From positions 1-44,672 of the forward strand of contig VYGS01000059.1 in NCBI GenBank assembly GCA_009841725.1: a stretch of DNA of 44,672 nucleotides, in the 5' to 3' direction. Each line of letters opens with the position of its first letter. The first letter of the stretch is position 1. A model generated the notes under the pieces. That model was not told the DNA's origin. It was given only the letters and a program-made list of their open reading frames with translations, and did not search any database. The translations under genes and the position numbers were made by a program. This stretch comes from Gammaproteobacteria bacterium (GTDB taxonomy: Bacteria; Pseudomonadota; Gammaproteobacteria; Arenicellales; Poriferihabitantaceae). Below are positions 28,329-37,205 of the stretch, piece by piece.

Positions 28329-28518
28329 GGCGGAGCACCCTGCCGACGAGACGCCGGAAGCGGGGCCCGAACGGGCCGGCAGGAGGCCGGGCGCATCCCT
28401 GATCAGGGTGAATCATCGCTGGCGGTCAGAACCCGTCATGACCTGCTGACAACGCGTCACAACTTCCTGATTCATGGTGTCAGCGGCTTGATCGACCCGG
28501 AAGACAGTTCCTGCGCCC

Positions 28519-29724
28519 TCAAACCAATTGCGCAAGGAACGTTCTCCCCGGCACGATCATCGGGGAATGGAATTCGAAGCAGTCCCTATCCACATACTCT
28601 GCATCCATGGCAACCTGAAAAGCATGCTCGGCCTGTGTCTGTTTCTGAAAATACACCAGTGACTTCGACAACGGGCTGCTGCCGGATTTGACTTCTGCCA
28701 GAAACCATGGATCCTGGTCCCTTGTGACCAGAAAATCGACTTCGCGCTTTTGCTTGTCGCGGAGAAAATACAACCCGAAATCCCCCTTTCCGGTTTCTGT
28801 CCACCAATGCACGGCCTTGAGCAATGCGCTTGCGACCATGTTCTCTGCCCGTGCCCCTTCATCATCGAGCTGCGACCAGTCCCAAAGGTAGTACTTTGGC
28901 TCTTTTCGCAGCGATCGGGCGACATTCCTGTGCCAGGGCCTGATCGTGAAACAGAAGTGAAGGGATTCCAGCGTCGCAATCCAGCGGCGAACCGTGTCGA
29001 CAGAGACGCGAACCGTTTTTGCCATGTAGGAATAGCTGCTCAGTTGTCCGACCTGACTGCGCAGCAGCCTGGCCAGCATTTCCACCTGATCCAGCTCCTG
29101 GATGCGAGTCAGGTCGCGCAGGTCTTGTCGAAACAGCTGTTCCGTCTGAAGACGTGTCCAACGATTGTAGAATTCCCGGTTGGCCTGAAGGAACGGTTCG
29201 GGAAAACCGCCATATCTCCATAATGCCTCCCATTCATGCTCGCCAATCGATGCGGGCTGGTGATTGATCAGCCCCTCCCTCTTGACATCCAGGCACTCTG
29301 CAACAGAGACCGGATGAAGCGTATAAGGGAAATAGCGCCCCATCAGACTGTCGCCGCTTCGCCTGAACGTTTTCAATGAAGCGCTGCCGGTAACAAGAAT
29401 CCGGACCTTTTTCTCGTTCTTGTCAAAGAAGCCTTTCAGGAAATTTCGCCAGTCCCGATATTTGTGCAATTCATCAAATACGCACAACGGCATATCCGGC
29501 TGCAAACGGTCCAACCCCATCGCGTCGGAGATTGCATTCTGGCCACTCAAAATCAATGCACGGTCATCCATGTCATCCCAATTGAAATACCGGTTGCGGG
29601 CAAACTCCTCCCCGAGCATTTCCGCCACAGTGGTCTTTCCGACCTGTCTCGGGCCGGACAGAAATATCATTTGCCGATACTTCTGGCAATGGTCGACAAA
29701 ATGATCGAGCACATATCTTTTCAT
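28519..29724 (-). CDS. AAA_14 / DUF4143 ATPase
   Basis: 401 aa; IFLSGPRQVGKTTVAEML, CVFDELHKYRDWRNFLKGFFD, VTGSASLKTFRRSGDSLMGRYFPYTLHPVSVAE; C-terminal KREVDFLVTRDQDPWFLAEVKSG. Confidence 0.9.
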   Translation of the reverse strand: MKRYVLDHFVDHCQKYRQMIFLSGPRQVGKTTVAEMLGEEFARNRYFNWDDMDDRALILSGQNAISDAMGLDRLQPDMPLCVFDELHKYRDWRNFLKGFFDKNEKKVRILVTGSASLKTFRRSGDSLMGRYFPYTLHPVSVAECLDVKREGLINHQPASIGEHEWEALWRYGGFPEPFLQANREFYNRWTRLQTEQLFRQDLRDLTRIQELDQVEMLARLLRSQVGQLSSYSYMAKTVRVSVDTVRRWIATLESLHFCFTIRPWHRNVARSLRKEPKYYLWDWSQLDDEGARAENMVASALLKAVHWWTETGKGDFGLYFLRDKQKREVDFLVTRDQDPWFLAEVKSGSSPLSKSLVYFQKQTQAEHAFQVAMDAEYVDRDCFEFHSPMIVPGRTFLAQLV

Positions 29725-29737
29725 GACTTTTTTGATG

Positions 29738-29773
29738 TATATCGCAAAAAGGTTATGACTATTTTACGATATA
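29738..29773. promoter_or_regulatory. Inverted repeat TATATCGCAAAA-N12-TTTTACGATATA upstream of the DUF4143 ATPase
   Basis: 12-bp arms, 11/12 complementary, directly upstream of the minus-strand start at 29724. Confidence 0.5.
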
Positions 29774-29942
29774 TAATTAATACAGTCAAAATGGAGCGTA
29801 GCCCCGGTATAACATCCTGTGCAGTATGCGGAGCGATTTTCTTATATAATCGAGTGCCTTGCGGTTCGGCCATCCGGACAAGCGCCGGAAAACGGCCCGG
29901 GCCGCTGTCACAAATCAACAACTATATTCAGAGAAACAACCA

Positions 29943-31049
29943 ATGAAAGAGAAAGAGACCCTAAATCGACGAAAATTCCTCAAAGGGACCGCCCTCGCCG
30001 CCACGGCCACGGCCGGCACCCTGGCCGCTCCGTCTATCGTCCGGGCCCAGACCGTCCTGAAAATGCAGGCGGCCTGGGGTGGCGGGATTTTCCTTGAAAA
30101 CGCCCAGTCGTATGTCGACCGCGTCAACTCCATGGCCGGAAGTGCGCTGCAGATCGAACTGCTTCCCGTGAACTCCGTGGTCAAGACCAGCCAGATGCAG
30201 GACGCCGTGCATCGCGGCGTTCTCGACGCGGCCCACTACGTGCCGGCCTACTGGTACTCCAAGTCGCCGGTCGCCTCGCTGTTCGGGACGGGACCGTGCT
30301 TCGGATGGTCGAGCCAGGAAGTCCTCGGCTGGATCTACTACGGCGGCGGTCAGGAACTGTTCAACGAAATGATGGAAAAGCTCGGACTCAATCTCGTCAG
30401 CTTCTTCAACAGCCCGATGCCGGCGCAGCCTCTGGGCTGGTTCAAGGAGCAGATCTCGGATTCGTCCCAGATGAATGGCCTCAAATACCGCACGGTGGGA
30501 CTGGCCGCCGACGTCCTGCTCGAAATGGGCATGTCCGTCGTCCAGCTGCCCGGCGGGGAAATCCAGCCGGCCATGAAGTCCGGCCTGATCGACGCGGCGG
30601 AATTCAACAACCCGACGTCCGATCGCGACTTCGGCATGCAGGACGTGTCCAAGCACTACCATCTGGCGAGCTTCCATCAGTCCCAGGAATTCTTCGAGTG
30701 CACCTTCAACAAGGCGAAGTACGACAGCCTGGCCGATGAGCAGAAGGCCATCCTGCAGTATGCCTCCGAAGCGGAAAACTCCAACTTCTACTGGCACAAC
30801 ACCCGCCGCTACGCCACCGACCTGGTCAAGCTGCGCGAAGAGCAGGGCGTCAACGTCTACCGGACTCCCGATTCCGTCATGAAGGATCAGCTGGTGGCCT
30901 GGGACGTGGTGGTCGACCGCCTGTCGTCGGAGGATCCGTTCTTCGCGAAGGTGATCGCGTCGCAGAAGGCCTATGCCGAGGAAGTGATGAATTATCTGAA
31001 TCTCAACCAGCCGGACTACAAGCTGGCCTACGATCACCACTTCGGATAA
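29943..31049 (+). CDS. TRAP transporter DctP-type solute-binding protein (Tat signal)
   Basis: 368 aa; NRRKFLKGTALAATATAGTLAAPSIVRAQ; WIYYGGGQELFNEMMEKLG; PGGEIQPAMKSGLIDAAEFNNP. Confidence 0.92.
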   Translation: MKEKETLNRRKFLKGTALAATATAGTLAAPSIVRAQTVLKMQAAWGGGIFLENAQSYVDRVNSMAGSALQIELLPVNSVVKTSQMQDAVHRGVLDAAHYVPAYWYSKSPVASLFGTGPCFGWSSQEVLGWIYYGGGQELFNEMMEKLGLNLVSFFNSPMPAQPLGWFKEQISDSSQMNGLKYRTVGLAADVLLEMGMSVVQLPGGEIQPAMKSGLIDAAEFNNPTSDRDFGMQDVSKHYHLASFHQSQEFFECTFNKAKYDSLADEQKAILQYASEAENSNFYWHNTRRYATDLVKLREEQGVNVYRTPDSVMKDQLVAWDVVVDRLSSEDPFFAKVIASQKAYAEEVMNYLNLNQPDYKLAYDHHFG

Positions 31050-31075
31050 TTCCCGGAACCCGGACTGACCGGTAC

Positions 31076-31103
31076 CCTTGCGGGAGCCCGTGCTCCCGCA
31101 AGG
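31076..31103 (+). terminator. Intercistronic 12-bp perfect stem-loop between dctP and dctQ
   Basis: CCTTGCGGGAGC-CCGT-GCTCCCGCAAGG (31076-31087 / 31092-31103). Confidence 0.6.
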
Positions 31104-31134
31104 CGCCGGGCACGCCCGTCCGGGAGAGTTCCGC

Positions 31135-31725
31135 ATGGTCGGACTGATACACAGCATCGAAAGCCTCAGCATCTGGGTCGGACGCGCCTTCGGATGGTGC
31201 ATACTGATCCTGACCTTCTCGGTCTCCTACGAGGTGTTCGTGCGGTATGTGCTGAACGCCCCGACGGTGTGGGCGTTCGACATGATGGTCCAGATGTACG
31301 GCGCCCTGTTCCTGATGGCCGGGCCCTACGCCCTGGCCCAGGACTCGCATGTGCGCGGCGACGTGCTCTACCGGCTGTTCCCGATTCGGGTCCAGGCGAC
31401 GCTGGATTTCGTCCTGTACGTGATCTTCTTCTTTCCGGGCATGCTGGCCCTGTTCTGGTTCGGCGCGGAGATCGCCGCCGACTCGTGGCGCTACAAGGAG
31501 GTCAGCTGGAACAGCCCGGCCCGTATCCAGATCTACTACTTCAAGACCCTGATCCCTCTCGCGGGCGGACTGTTGATCATCCAGGGCATCGCGGAAATCC
31601 TGCGCTGCTGGATGGCCATGCGCCACGGGACATGGCTCGAGCGCCTTGACGACGTCAAGGAAACCGAGGCCAAGGGGAAGCTGCTTGAAGATGACGAGCT
31701 GCTCACCGAAGAGCCCCAGAGATGA
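31135..31725 (+). CDS. TRAP transporter small permease (DctQ)
   Basis: 196 aa; multi-TM; SYEVFVRYVLNAPTVWAFDMMVQMYGALFLMAGPYALAQDSHVRGDVLY. Confidence 0.92.
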   Translation: MVGLIHSIESLSIWVGRAFGWCILILTFSVSYEVFVRYVLNAPTVWAFDMMVQMYGALFLMAGPYALAQDSHVRGDVLYRLFPIRVQATLDFVLYVIFFFPGMLALFWFGAEIAADSWRYKEVSWNSPARIQIYYFKTLIPLAGGLLIIQGIAEILRCWMAMRHGTWLERLDDVKETEAKGKLLEDDELLTEEPQR

Positions 31726-31780
31726 CGCCGACCCGGCCCGTCTCGGACCGACCCGCCCCCTTTCATCGGAGTAATCCGGC

Positions 31781-33148
31781 ATGACCAATCCCGAAGTCGC
31801 CATATTGATGCTGGGACTCTTTATCGTCCTGGTCCTGCTCGGCTTTCCCATCGCCTTCACCCTCATCGCGATGGGGGTCGGCTTCGGATACTACGCCTAC
31901 CACCAGGGCGGCTCCATCCAGGAGATCTCGGACGCGTTCAACAACCAGATCTTCTACCTTCTCAACCAGAACACCTACTCGGTGATGGAGAACGACACGC
32001 TTGTCGCGATCCCCCTGTTCCTGTTCATGGGCTATGTCGTGGAACGGGCGAACATCGTCAACCGGCTGTTCTCGTCCCTGCAGCTCGCCGCCCGGAACCT
32101 CCCGGGCTCCATGGCGATCGCCGCCCTGATCACCTGCGCGGTGTTCTCGACCGCGAGCGGCATCGTCGGCGCCGTGGTCACGCTGATGGGCCTGCTCGCC
32201 TTCCCGGCCATGGCCAAGGCAAGCTACCGCAAGGATTTCAGCGCCGGCGTCATCTGCGCCGGGGGAACGCTGGGCATCCTGATTCCGCCGTCCATCATGC
32301 TGATCGTCTACTCGGCCATTGCGGAACTGTCCCCGCTCAGGCTGTATGCGGCGGCCGTCTTTCCGGGCCTCCTCCTGGCCGGGCTGTACATCGTCTACGT
32401 CATCATCCGGGTGTACTTCAACCCGCACATCGCCCCCAGGCCGAACTACGACGACAACGTCACCCGGGGCGAGATCTATCTCCAGCTCCTGACCTCGTTC
32501 GTCCCCCTCACGGTGCTCATCATGCTGGTCCTCGGTTCGATCCTGGGCGGGCTCGCCACACCGGCGGAAGCGGCGGCGATGGGCGCCCTGGGAGGGCTGG
32601 TCCTGGCCGTCGCCTACCGCTCGCTGACCTGGGAGAAGGTCAAGGAGTCCGTGTTCCTGACCGCAAAGGCGACCGCGATGGTGTGCTGGATGTTCGTTGG
32701 CTCCTGGACCTTCGCGTCGGTGTTCTCCTACCTGGGCGGCCACGACGTCATCGAACACTGGATCCTGGCCCTCAATCTTCAGCCGTGGCAATTCCTGATC
32801 ATGGTCCAGCTGATCATCTTTCTGCTCGGATGGCCGCTCGAGTGGTCCGAGATCCTGATCATTTTCGTGCCCATCTTTCTTCCCATGCTGGACACGTTCG
32901 GGGTCAACCCCTACTTCTTCGCCATGCTGGTCGCTCTGAACCTGCAGACATCCTTCCTGACGCCCCCGATGGCCATGTCGGCGTATTACCTCAAGGGCGT
33001 GCTCAAGAAGGAGATCGAGCTGATGGAGATCTTCAAGGGCATCATGCCTTATCTCGCCATCGTGATCTTCAGCATGTTCCTCATGTACATGTTCCCCGAA
33101 CTGGCCCTGTGGTTCCCTGACTACCTGTTCGGACCCTACGTGCCCTGA
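31781..33148 (+). CDS. TRAP transporter large permease (DctM)
   Basis: 455 aa; DTLVAIPLFLFMGYVVERANIVNRLF, GGTLGILIPPSIMLIVYS, LNLQTSFLTPPMAMSAYYLKGV. Confidence 0.95.
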   Translation: MTNPEVAILMLGLFIVLVLLGFPIAFTLIAMGVGFGYYAYHQGGSIQEISDAFNNQIFYLLNQNTYSVMENDTLVAIPLFLFMGYVVERANIVNRLFSSLQLAARNLPGSMAIAALITCAVFSTASGIVGAVVTLMGLLAFPAMAKASYRKDFSAGVICAGGTLGILIPPSIMLIVYSAIAELSPLRLYAAAVFPGLLLAGLYIVYVIIRVYFNPHIAPRPNYDDNVTRGEIYLQLLTSFVPLTVLIMLVLGSILGGLATPAEAAAMGALGGLVLAVAYRSLTWEKVKESVFLTAKATAMVCWMFVGSWTFASVFSYLGGHDVIEHWILALNLQPWQFLIMVQLIIFLLGWPLEWSEILIIFVPIFLPMLDTFGVNPYFFAMLVALNLQTSFLTPPMAMSAYYLKGVLKKEIELMEIFKGIMPYLAIVIFSMFLMYMFPELALWFPDYLFGPYVP

Positions 33149-33156
33149 TCCAGGCG

Positions 33157-34515
33157 ATGTCGAAAAGGCCCGACCCGTCGCACGCGTCCCCGACTGTCGG
33201 GGAGTGTCTCGATCTCATGCGGCAGGGCGCGATCAGCTCCGAAGACCTTGTCCGCAAATACCTCGACGTCATCGACCGGACCGATGACCGCCTCGGGGCG
33301 TGGGTCTCGGTCGATCGCGAGCACGCTCTCGCCCAGGCCCGGGACCTGGACGGCCTGCGCAAGCGGGGCATGCCGACCGGCGCGCTTCACGGCATACCGG
33401 TCGGCGTCAAGGACATCATCGACACCTGCGACTTCCCGACCGAGATGGGAAGCGGATTCTTCTCGGGCCGAAGGCCAAAGCGGGACGCGGCCGTGGTGGA
33501 ACGGCTGAAGGAGGCCGGCGCCGTGATCCTGGGCAAGACGGCGACCACGGAACTCGCCTACATGCATCCGGCACCCACGCGCAACCCGAGAAATCCCGAA
33601 TACGGACCGGGCGGTTCGTCCAGCGGGTCCGCCGCCGCGGTGGCGATGGGACAGGTGCCGCTCGCGCTCGGCAGCCAGACCCACGGCTCTGTGATCCGGC
33701 CGGCGTCTCACTGCGGAGTCTTCGGCTACAAGCCGACACGCGGCATCGTCTCCAGGCGGGGCGTTCTGAGGACCTCGTACCACCTCGATCAGATGGGCAT
33801 GTTCGCCGCGAATCTCGGCGATCTCGCCCTTCTGGCCGACACCCTGGGCGGATACGACGCGGCCGACCCGCTCTGCCCGCTCAGGCCCCGGCCCGCGACG
33901 TTTGCGGGATACCTCTCGGACGTTCCGATCGAGCCGACGCTGGTCTGGATCGATCTGCCCTACGCCTCGCGCTATTGCGAGGCGCTGGTTGCCGGCTGCG
34001 ACGAGCTCGTCGGCGAGCTTGGCGGACACGTCGAGCGCATCCCGGCTCCCCGCTCCTTCGTCGGCCTGATCGAGAGCCACCGGATCATCTACGGATATGA
34101 GCTGTACCGTTCCCTGCTCGAACTCGGCATCCTCGACTCGGACCAGGCCAGCGATACCCTTCGCGCGGCGGCCGAGACGATCAGCACCTTCACGGACGAC
34201 CAGTACGACGACGCCATGGAGGCGAAACAGGCCGCCGAAGAGTGGTTCGTCCGATTCTTCTACGACTACGACGCCGTTCTCACGCCCTCGGCCCCGGGCA
34301 TTGCCCCGCGCTACGAGCAGGGCACCGGCGATCCGTGCTGCTCGACGATCTGGACCCTGGCCGGCCTGCCCTGCGTCAGCATGCCGCTGCTGGTCGGGGA
34401 AGACGACATGCCGATCGGCATCCAGCTCGTCGGATCGGCCGAGCAGGACGACCGGCTGTTCAGAACGTCGCGCTGGCTGCTCGAGCACCTGTCCGGAAAC
34501 GATGCGCTTGCCTGA
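33157..34515 (+). CDS. Amidase (amidase-signature family)
   Basis: 452 aa; GIPVGVKDIIDTCDFPTEMGS, GPGGSSSGSAAAVAMGQVPLALGSQTHGSVIRPASHCGVFGYKPTRG. Confidence 0.93.
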   Translation: MSKRPDPSHASPTVGECLDLMRQGAISSEDLVRKYLDVIDRTDDRLGAWVSVDREHALAQARDLDGLRKRGMPTGALHGIPVGVKDIIDTCDFPTEMGSGFFSGRRPKRDAAVVERLKEAGAVILGKTATTELAYMHPAPTRNPRNPEYGPGGSSSGSAAAVAMGQVPLALGSQTHGSVIRPASHCGVFGYKPTRGIVSRRGVLRTSYHLDQMGMFAANLGDLALLADTLGGYDAADPLCPLRPRPATFAGYLSDVPIEPTLVWIDLPYASRYCEALVAGCDELVGELGGHVERIPAPRSFVGLIESHRIIYGYELYRSLLELGILDSDQASDTLRAAAETISTFTDDQYDDAMEAKQAAEEWFVRFFYDYDAVLTPSAPGIAPRYEQGTGDPCCSTIWTLAGLPCVSMPLLVGEDDMPIGIQLVGSAEQDDRLFRTSRWLLEHLSGNDALA

Positions 34516-34535
34516 CTGATCTGGTACCATACGGC

Positions 34536-34754
34536 ATGCTTCCCAGAACCATATCGATCATCACCGGGCTCGTCGGGTTCGTCATGCTGGCCATTTTCAT
34601 CATCGGCCTGTCCCACAGCATTTCGACCGGATTTGCCGGATTTTGGGGCGGCCTCCCCTTCGTCGTCATCATTGCGCTCATCCTGCCGATGGCCGCTTAC
34701 GATTACTGCGCCGAGAGCGTTCGGGAGCAGAACGGTTCGAAAAGCGGAAACTGA
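34536..34754 (+). CDS. Small membrane protein (72 aa)
   Basis: MLPRTISIITGLVGFVMLAIFIIGLSHSISTGFAGFWGGLPFVVIIALILPMAAYDYCAESVREQNGSKSGN; internal ATG of ORF 34242..34754, just after the amidase stop. Confidence 0.6.
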   Translation: MLPRTISIITGLVGFVMLAIFIIGLSHSISTGFAGFWGGLPFVVIIALILPMAAYDYCAESVREQNGSKSGN

Positions 34755-34833
34755 CCGCCTTGCGGCCGAGAGCGGACCGGATTATCGTCACAATCTCCCG
34801 GCATGACCCGCGTCAGCTGGCAAACAGGCAACC

Positions 34834-35802
34834 TTGATGAGCGAAAAACCCGTCCTGTGGGTGACACGAAAACTGTCCGCCAGCACCGAAGCGAGAGCCG
34901 CGCGGGACTACTGCGTGATCCTGAATCCGGACGACACCCTGGCCTCGGCGGATGACATCGTCGAGATGAGCCGCAAGGTCGACGCGATCCTGCCCTGCCA
35001 CTCGGAAATCTTCGACCGGGACGTGGCCGGCCGTCTCGCAAGCCGTGTCCGGATCATCGCCAATCACTCCGTCGGGGTCGATCACTGTGATCTCGAGGCC
35101 CTGTCCTCCCGGGGCATCGTGGTGACCAATACGCCGGACGTGCTGTCCGACGCGACCGCCGAGATCGCCATGCTCCTTCTGCTCGGCGCGGCGAGACGCG
35201 CGGCGGAGGGCGACATCCTGGTCCGCAACGGGCAATGGAGAAGCTGGAGCCCGTCGTTCATGGTCGGCCACCAGGTCACCGGCAAGCGCCTCGGCATCGT
35301 CGGCATGGGCCGGGTCGGGCAGGTGATGGCCAGGCGGGCCGCCGGATTCGACATGGAAATCCATTACCACAACCGCAGCCGACTTGATCCGGAACTCGAG
35401 AACGGCGCCGTGTTCCATGCCGAGCTCGATTCCCTGCTCGAGGTGTCGGAGTTCCTGTCGCTGCATTGCCCGGCCACCGCCGAAACCCGGGGGCTGATGA
35501 ATGCGAGGGCGTTCTCGATGCTTCCCGACAATGCGATTCTCGTCAATACCGCCCGGGGGGCGCTGGTGGACGAGAGCGCCTTGCTGGAGGCGCTCGACAG
35601 CGGCAAGGTCGCCGCGGCGGGGCTCGACTGTTTCCAGACGGAGCCGGGAGGCAATCCCGCCTTTGCCGGACATCCGAACGTCTTCATGCTCCCGCACATC
35701 GGAAGCGCGACCTTCGAGACCCGCGACGCGATGGGATTTCGCGCGCTCGACAACCTGGACGCGTATTTCAGCGGACGGGAACCCCGGGACAGGGTGGCCT
35801 GA
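34834..35802 (+). CDS. D-isomer-specific 2-hydroxyacid dehydrogenase
   Basis: 322 aa; VGVDHCDLEALSSRGIVVTNTPDVLSDATAEIAMLLLLGAARR, GKRLGIVGMGRVGQVMARRA, LVNTARGALVDESALLEALDSGKVAAAGLD. Confidence 0.92.
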   Translation: MMSEKPVLWVTRKLSASTEARAARDYCVILNPDDTLASADDIVEMSRKVDAILPCHSEIFDRDVAGRLASRVRIIANHSVGVDHCDLEALSSRGIVVTNTPDVLSDATAEIAMLLLLGAARRAAEGDILVRNGQWRSWSPSFMVGHQVTGKRLGIVGMGRVGQVMARRAAGFDMEIHYHNRSRLDPELENGAVFHAELDSLLEVSEFLSLHCPATAETRGLMNARAFSMLPDNAILVNTARGALVDESALLEALDSGKVAAAGLDCFQTEPGGNPAFAGHPNVFMLPHIGSATFETRDAMGFRALDNLDAYFSGREPRDRVA

Positions 35803-35810
35803 TCCCGCCC

Positions 35811-35827
35811 GACGCCGGCTCGGCGTC
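35811..35827. terminator. Stem-loop GACGCCG-GCT-CGGCGTC between convergent genes
   Basis: 7-bp perfect stem in the 35-bp gap between the hydroxyacid dehydrogenase and argD; no T-tract. Confidence 0.35.
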
Positions 35828-35837
35828 CGGGCCCGGC

Positions 35838-37109
35838 TTACGCGGATCGGTCCGCGGACTTGAGAAATCGCTCGACCGACCGGTCGAGACGCGCCAGCCC
35901 TTCCTCGACTTCCGCCTCGCTGATGTTGAGCGGCGGTGCCAGCCTGAGCACGCCGGGCCCGGCCACCAGGGTCAGCAGTCCCGATTCGGTGCATGCGGAC
36001 AGGAGATTGCGGGCCTTGCCCGCGTACCGCGATTCGAGCTCGCAGCCGAGCAAGAGGCCGATGCCGCGTATCTCGCTGAACAGTCCGTGCTTCGCGTTCA
36101 GCGCCTCGATCCCCGCGATCAGTTGCTGGCTTCGCTGCTCCACGTTGCCGAGCAGCTCGGGCGAGTTGATGATCTCAAGCACCTTGCCGGCGACGGCGCA
36201 GGCCATCGGATTGCCGCCGAAGGTGCTTCCGTGGCTGCCCACCACCAGATGGCCGGCGATCGGGTCGGTGGTCAGGACGGCGCTGACCGGGAAGCCGCAG
36301 CCGAGCGCCTTGGCCGTCGTCAGGATGTCCGGAACGACGCCGAGCCTCTCGTAGAGATAGAGCGAACCGGACCGGCCCATGCCCGTCTGCACCTCGTCGA
36401 AAATGAGCAGGGCGTCGTACCGGTCGCAGCATGCTCGGAGCGTCTGGACGAATTTCCGCGTGGCGGGGGTCACGCCGCCCTCGCCCTGGCAGGGCTCGAC
36501 GATCACGGCGCACGTCCTCTCCCCGTTCTTTTCGAACCACTTGGCCGCGGCGGCGGGGTCGTTGTACGGAAGGTGCGAAATGCCGGACGGGACCGGCCCA
36601 AACCCGCGGCTGTAGGCCGGCTGCCCTCCGGCACAGACCGTAAACAGGGTACGACCGTGAAACGCGTTGTCGAAGGCCAGAATCTCGTGCTTGTCCTCGC
36701 CGTGCCGGTCGTGCGCGACCCGGCGGGCGAGTTTCAGAGCCGCCTCGTTGGCCTCGGCTCCCGAATTGGCGAAAAACACCTTCTCGGCGAAGGTCGCGGC
36801 GCACAGCTTGCGCGCCAGTTCGAGCGCCGGGGCGTTGGTCAGAAGATTGCTGACGTGCCAGAGTTTCCCGGCCTGTTCGGTGAGCGCCTTGACCAGTTCG
36901 GGATGGGCATGCCCCAATGCGGAAACGGCGATTCCTCCGGCAAAATCCAGGTACCGCTTTCCGGACTCGTCCCACAGCCACGAGCCCCGGCCCCGAACCG
37001 GCACGATGTCCATCGGCGCATAGTTCGGCATCATGACCCGGTCGTGCAGATCCCTCAGGCGGGATGCCGCGGGATCGGATCGGGTTTCGGCTGTCGGGGA
37101 GTCGGGCAT
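35838..37109 (-). CDS. argD: Class III aminotransferase, acetylornithine/succinyl-DAP aminotransferase type
   Basis: 423 aa; YLDFAGGIAVSALGHAHPELVKALTEQAGKLWHVSNL, FFANSGAEANEAALKLAR, LIFDEVQTGMGRSG, GSHGSTFGGNPMACAV. Confidence 0.9.
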   Translation of the reverse strand: MPDSPTAETRSDPAASRLRDLHDRVMMPNYAPMDIVPVRGRGSWLWDESGKRYLDFAGGIAVSALGHAHPELVKALTEQAGKLWHVSNLLTNAPALELARKLCAATFAEKVFFANSGAEANEAALKLARRVAHDRHGEDKHEILAFDNAFHGRTLFTVCAGGQPAYSRGFGPVPSGISHLPYNDPAAAAKWFEKNGERTCAVIVEPCQGEGGVTPATRKFVQTLRACCDRYDALLIFDEVQTGMGRSGSLYLYERLGVVPDILTTAKALGCGFPVSAVLTTDPIAGHLVVGSHGSTFGGNPMACAVAGKVLEIINSPELLGNVEQRSQQLIAGIEALNAKHGLFSEIRGIGLLLGCELESRYAGKARNLLSACTESGLLTLVAGPGVLRLAPPLNISEAEVEEGLARLDRSVERFLKSADRSA

Positions 37110-37205
37110 AATACGGGGACCGGCAAATGAAAAACTGGCATTTTACAGTTATCGGTAGCAAAATATCGGCAATTTTTCCCATTCAACATCTCTTGGAAAC
37201 CCAGC

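Noticed and set aside
28360-28500. CCCTGATCAGGG and repeated TGAC-like motifs downstream of the ferredoxin reductase
   Set aside because: Short palindrome plausible as part of a terminator but no T-tract and repeats too degenerate to call
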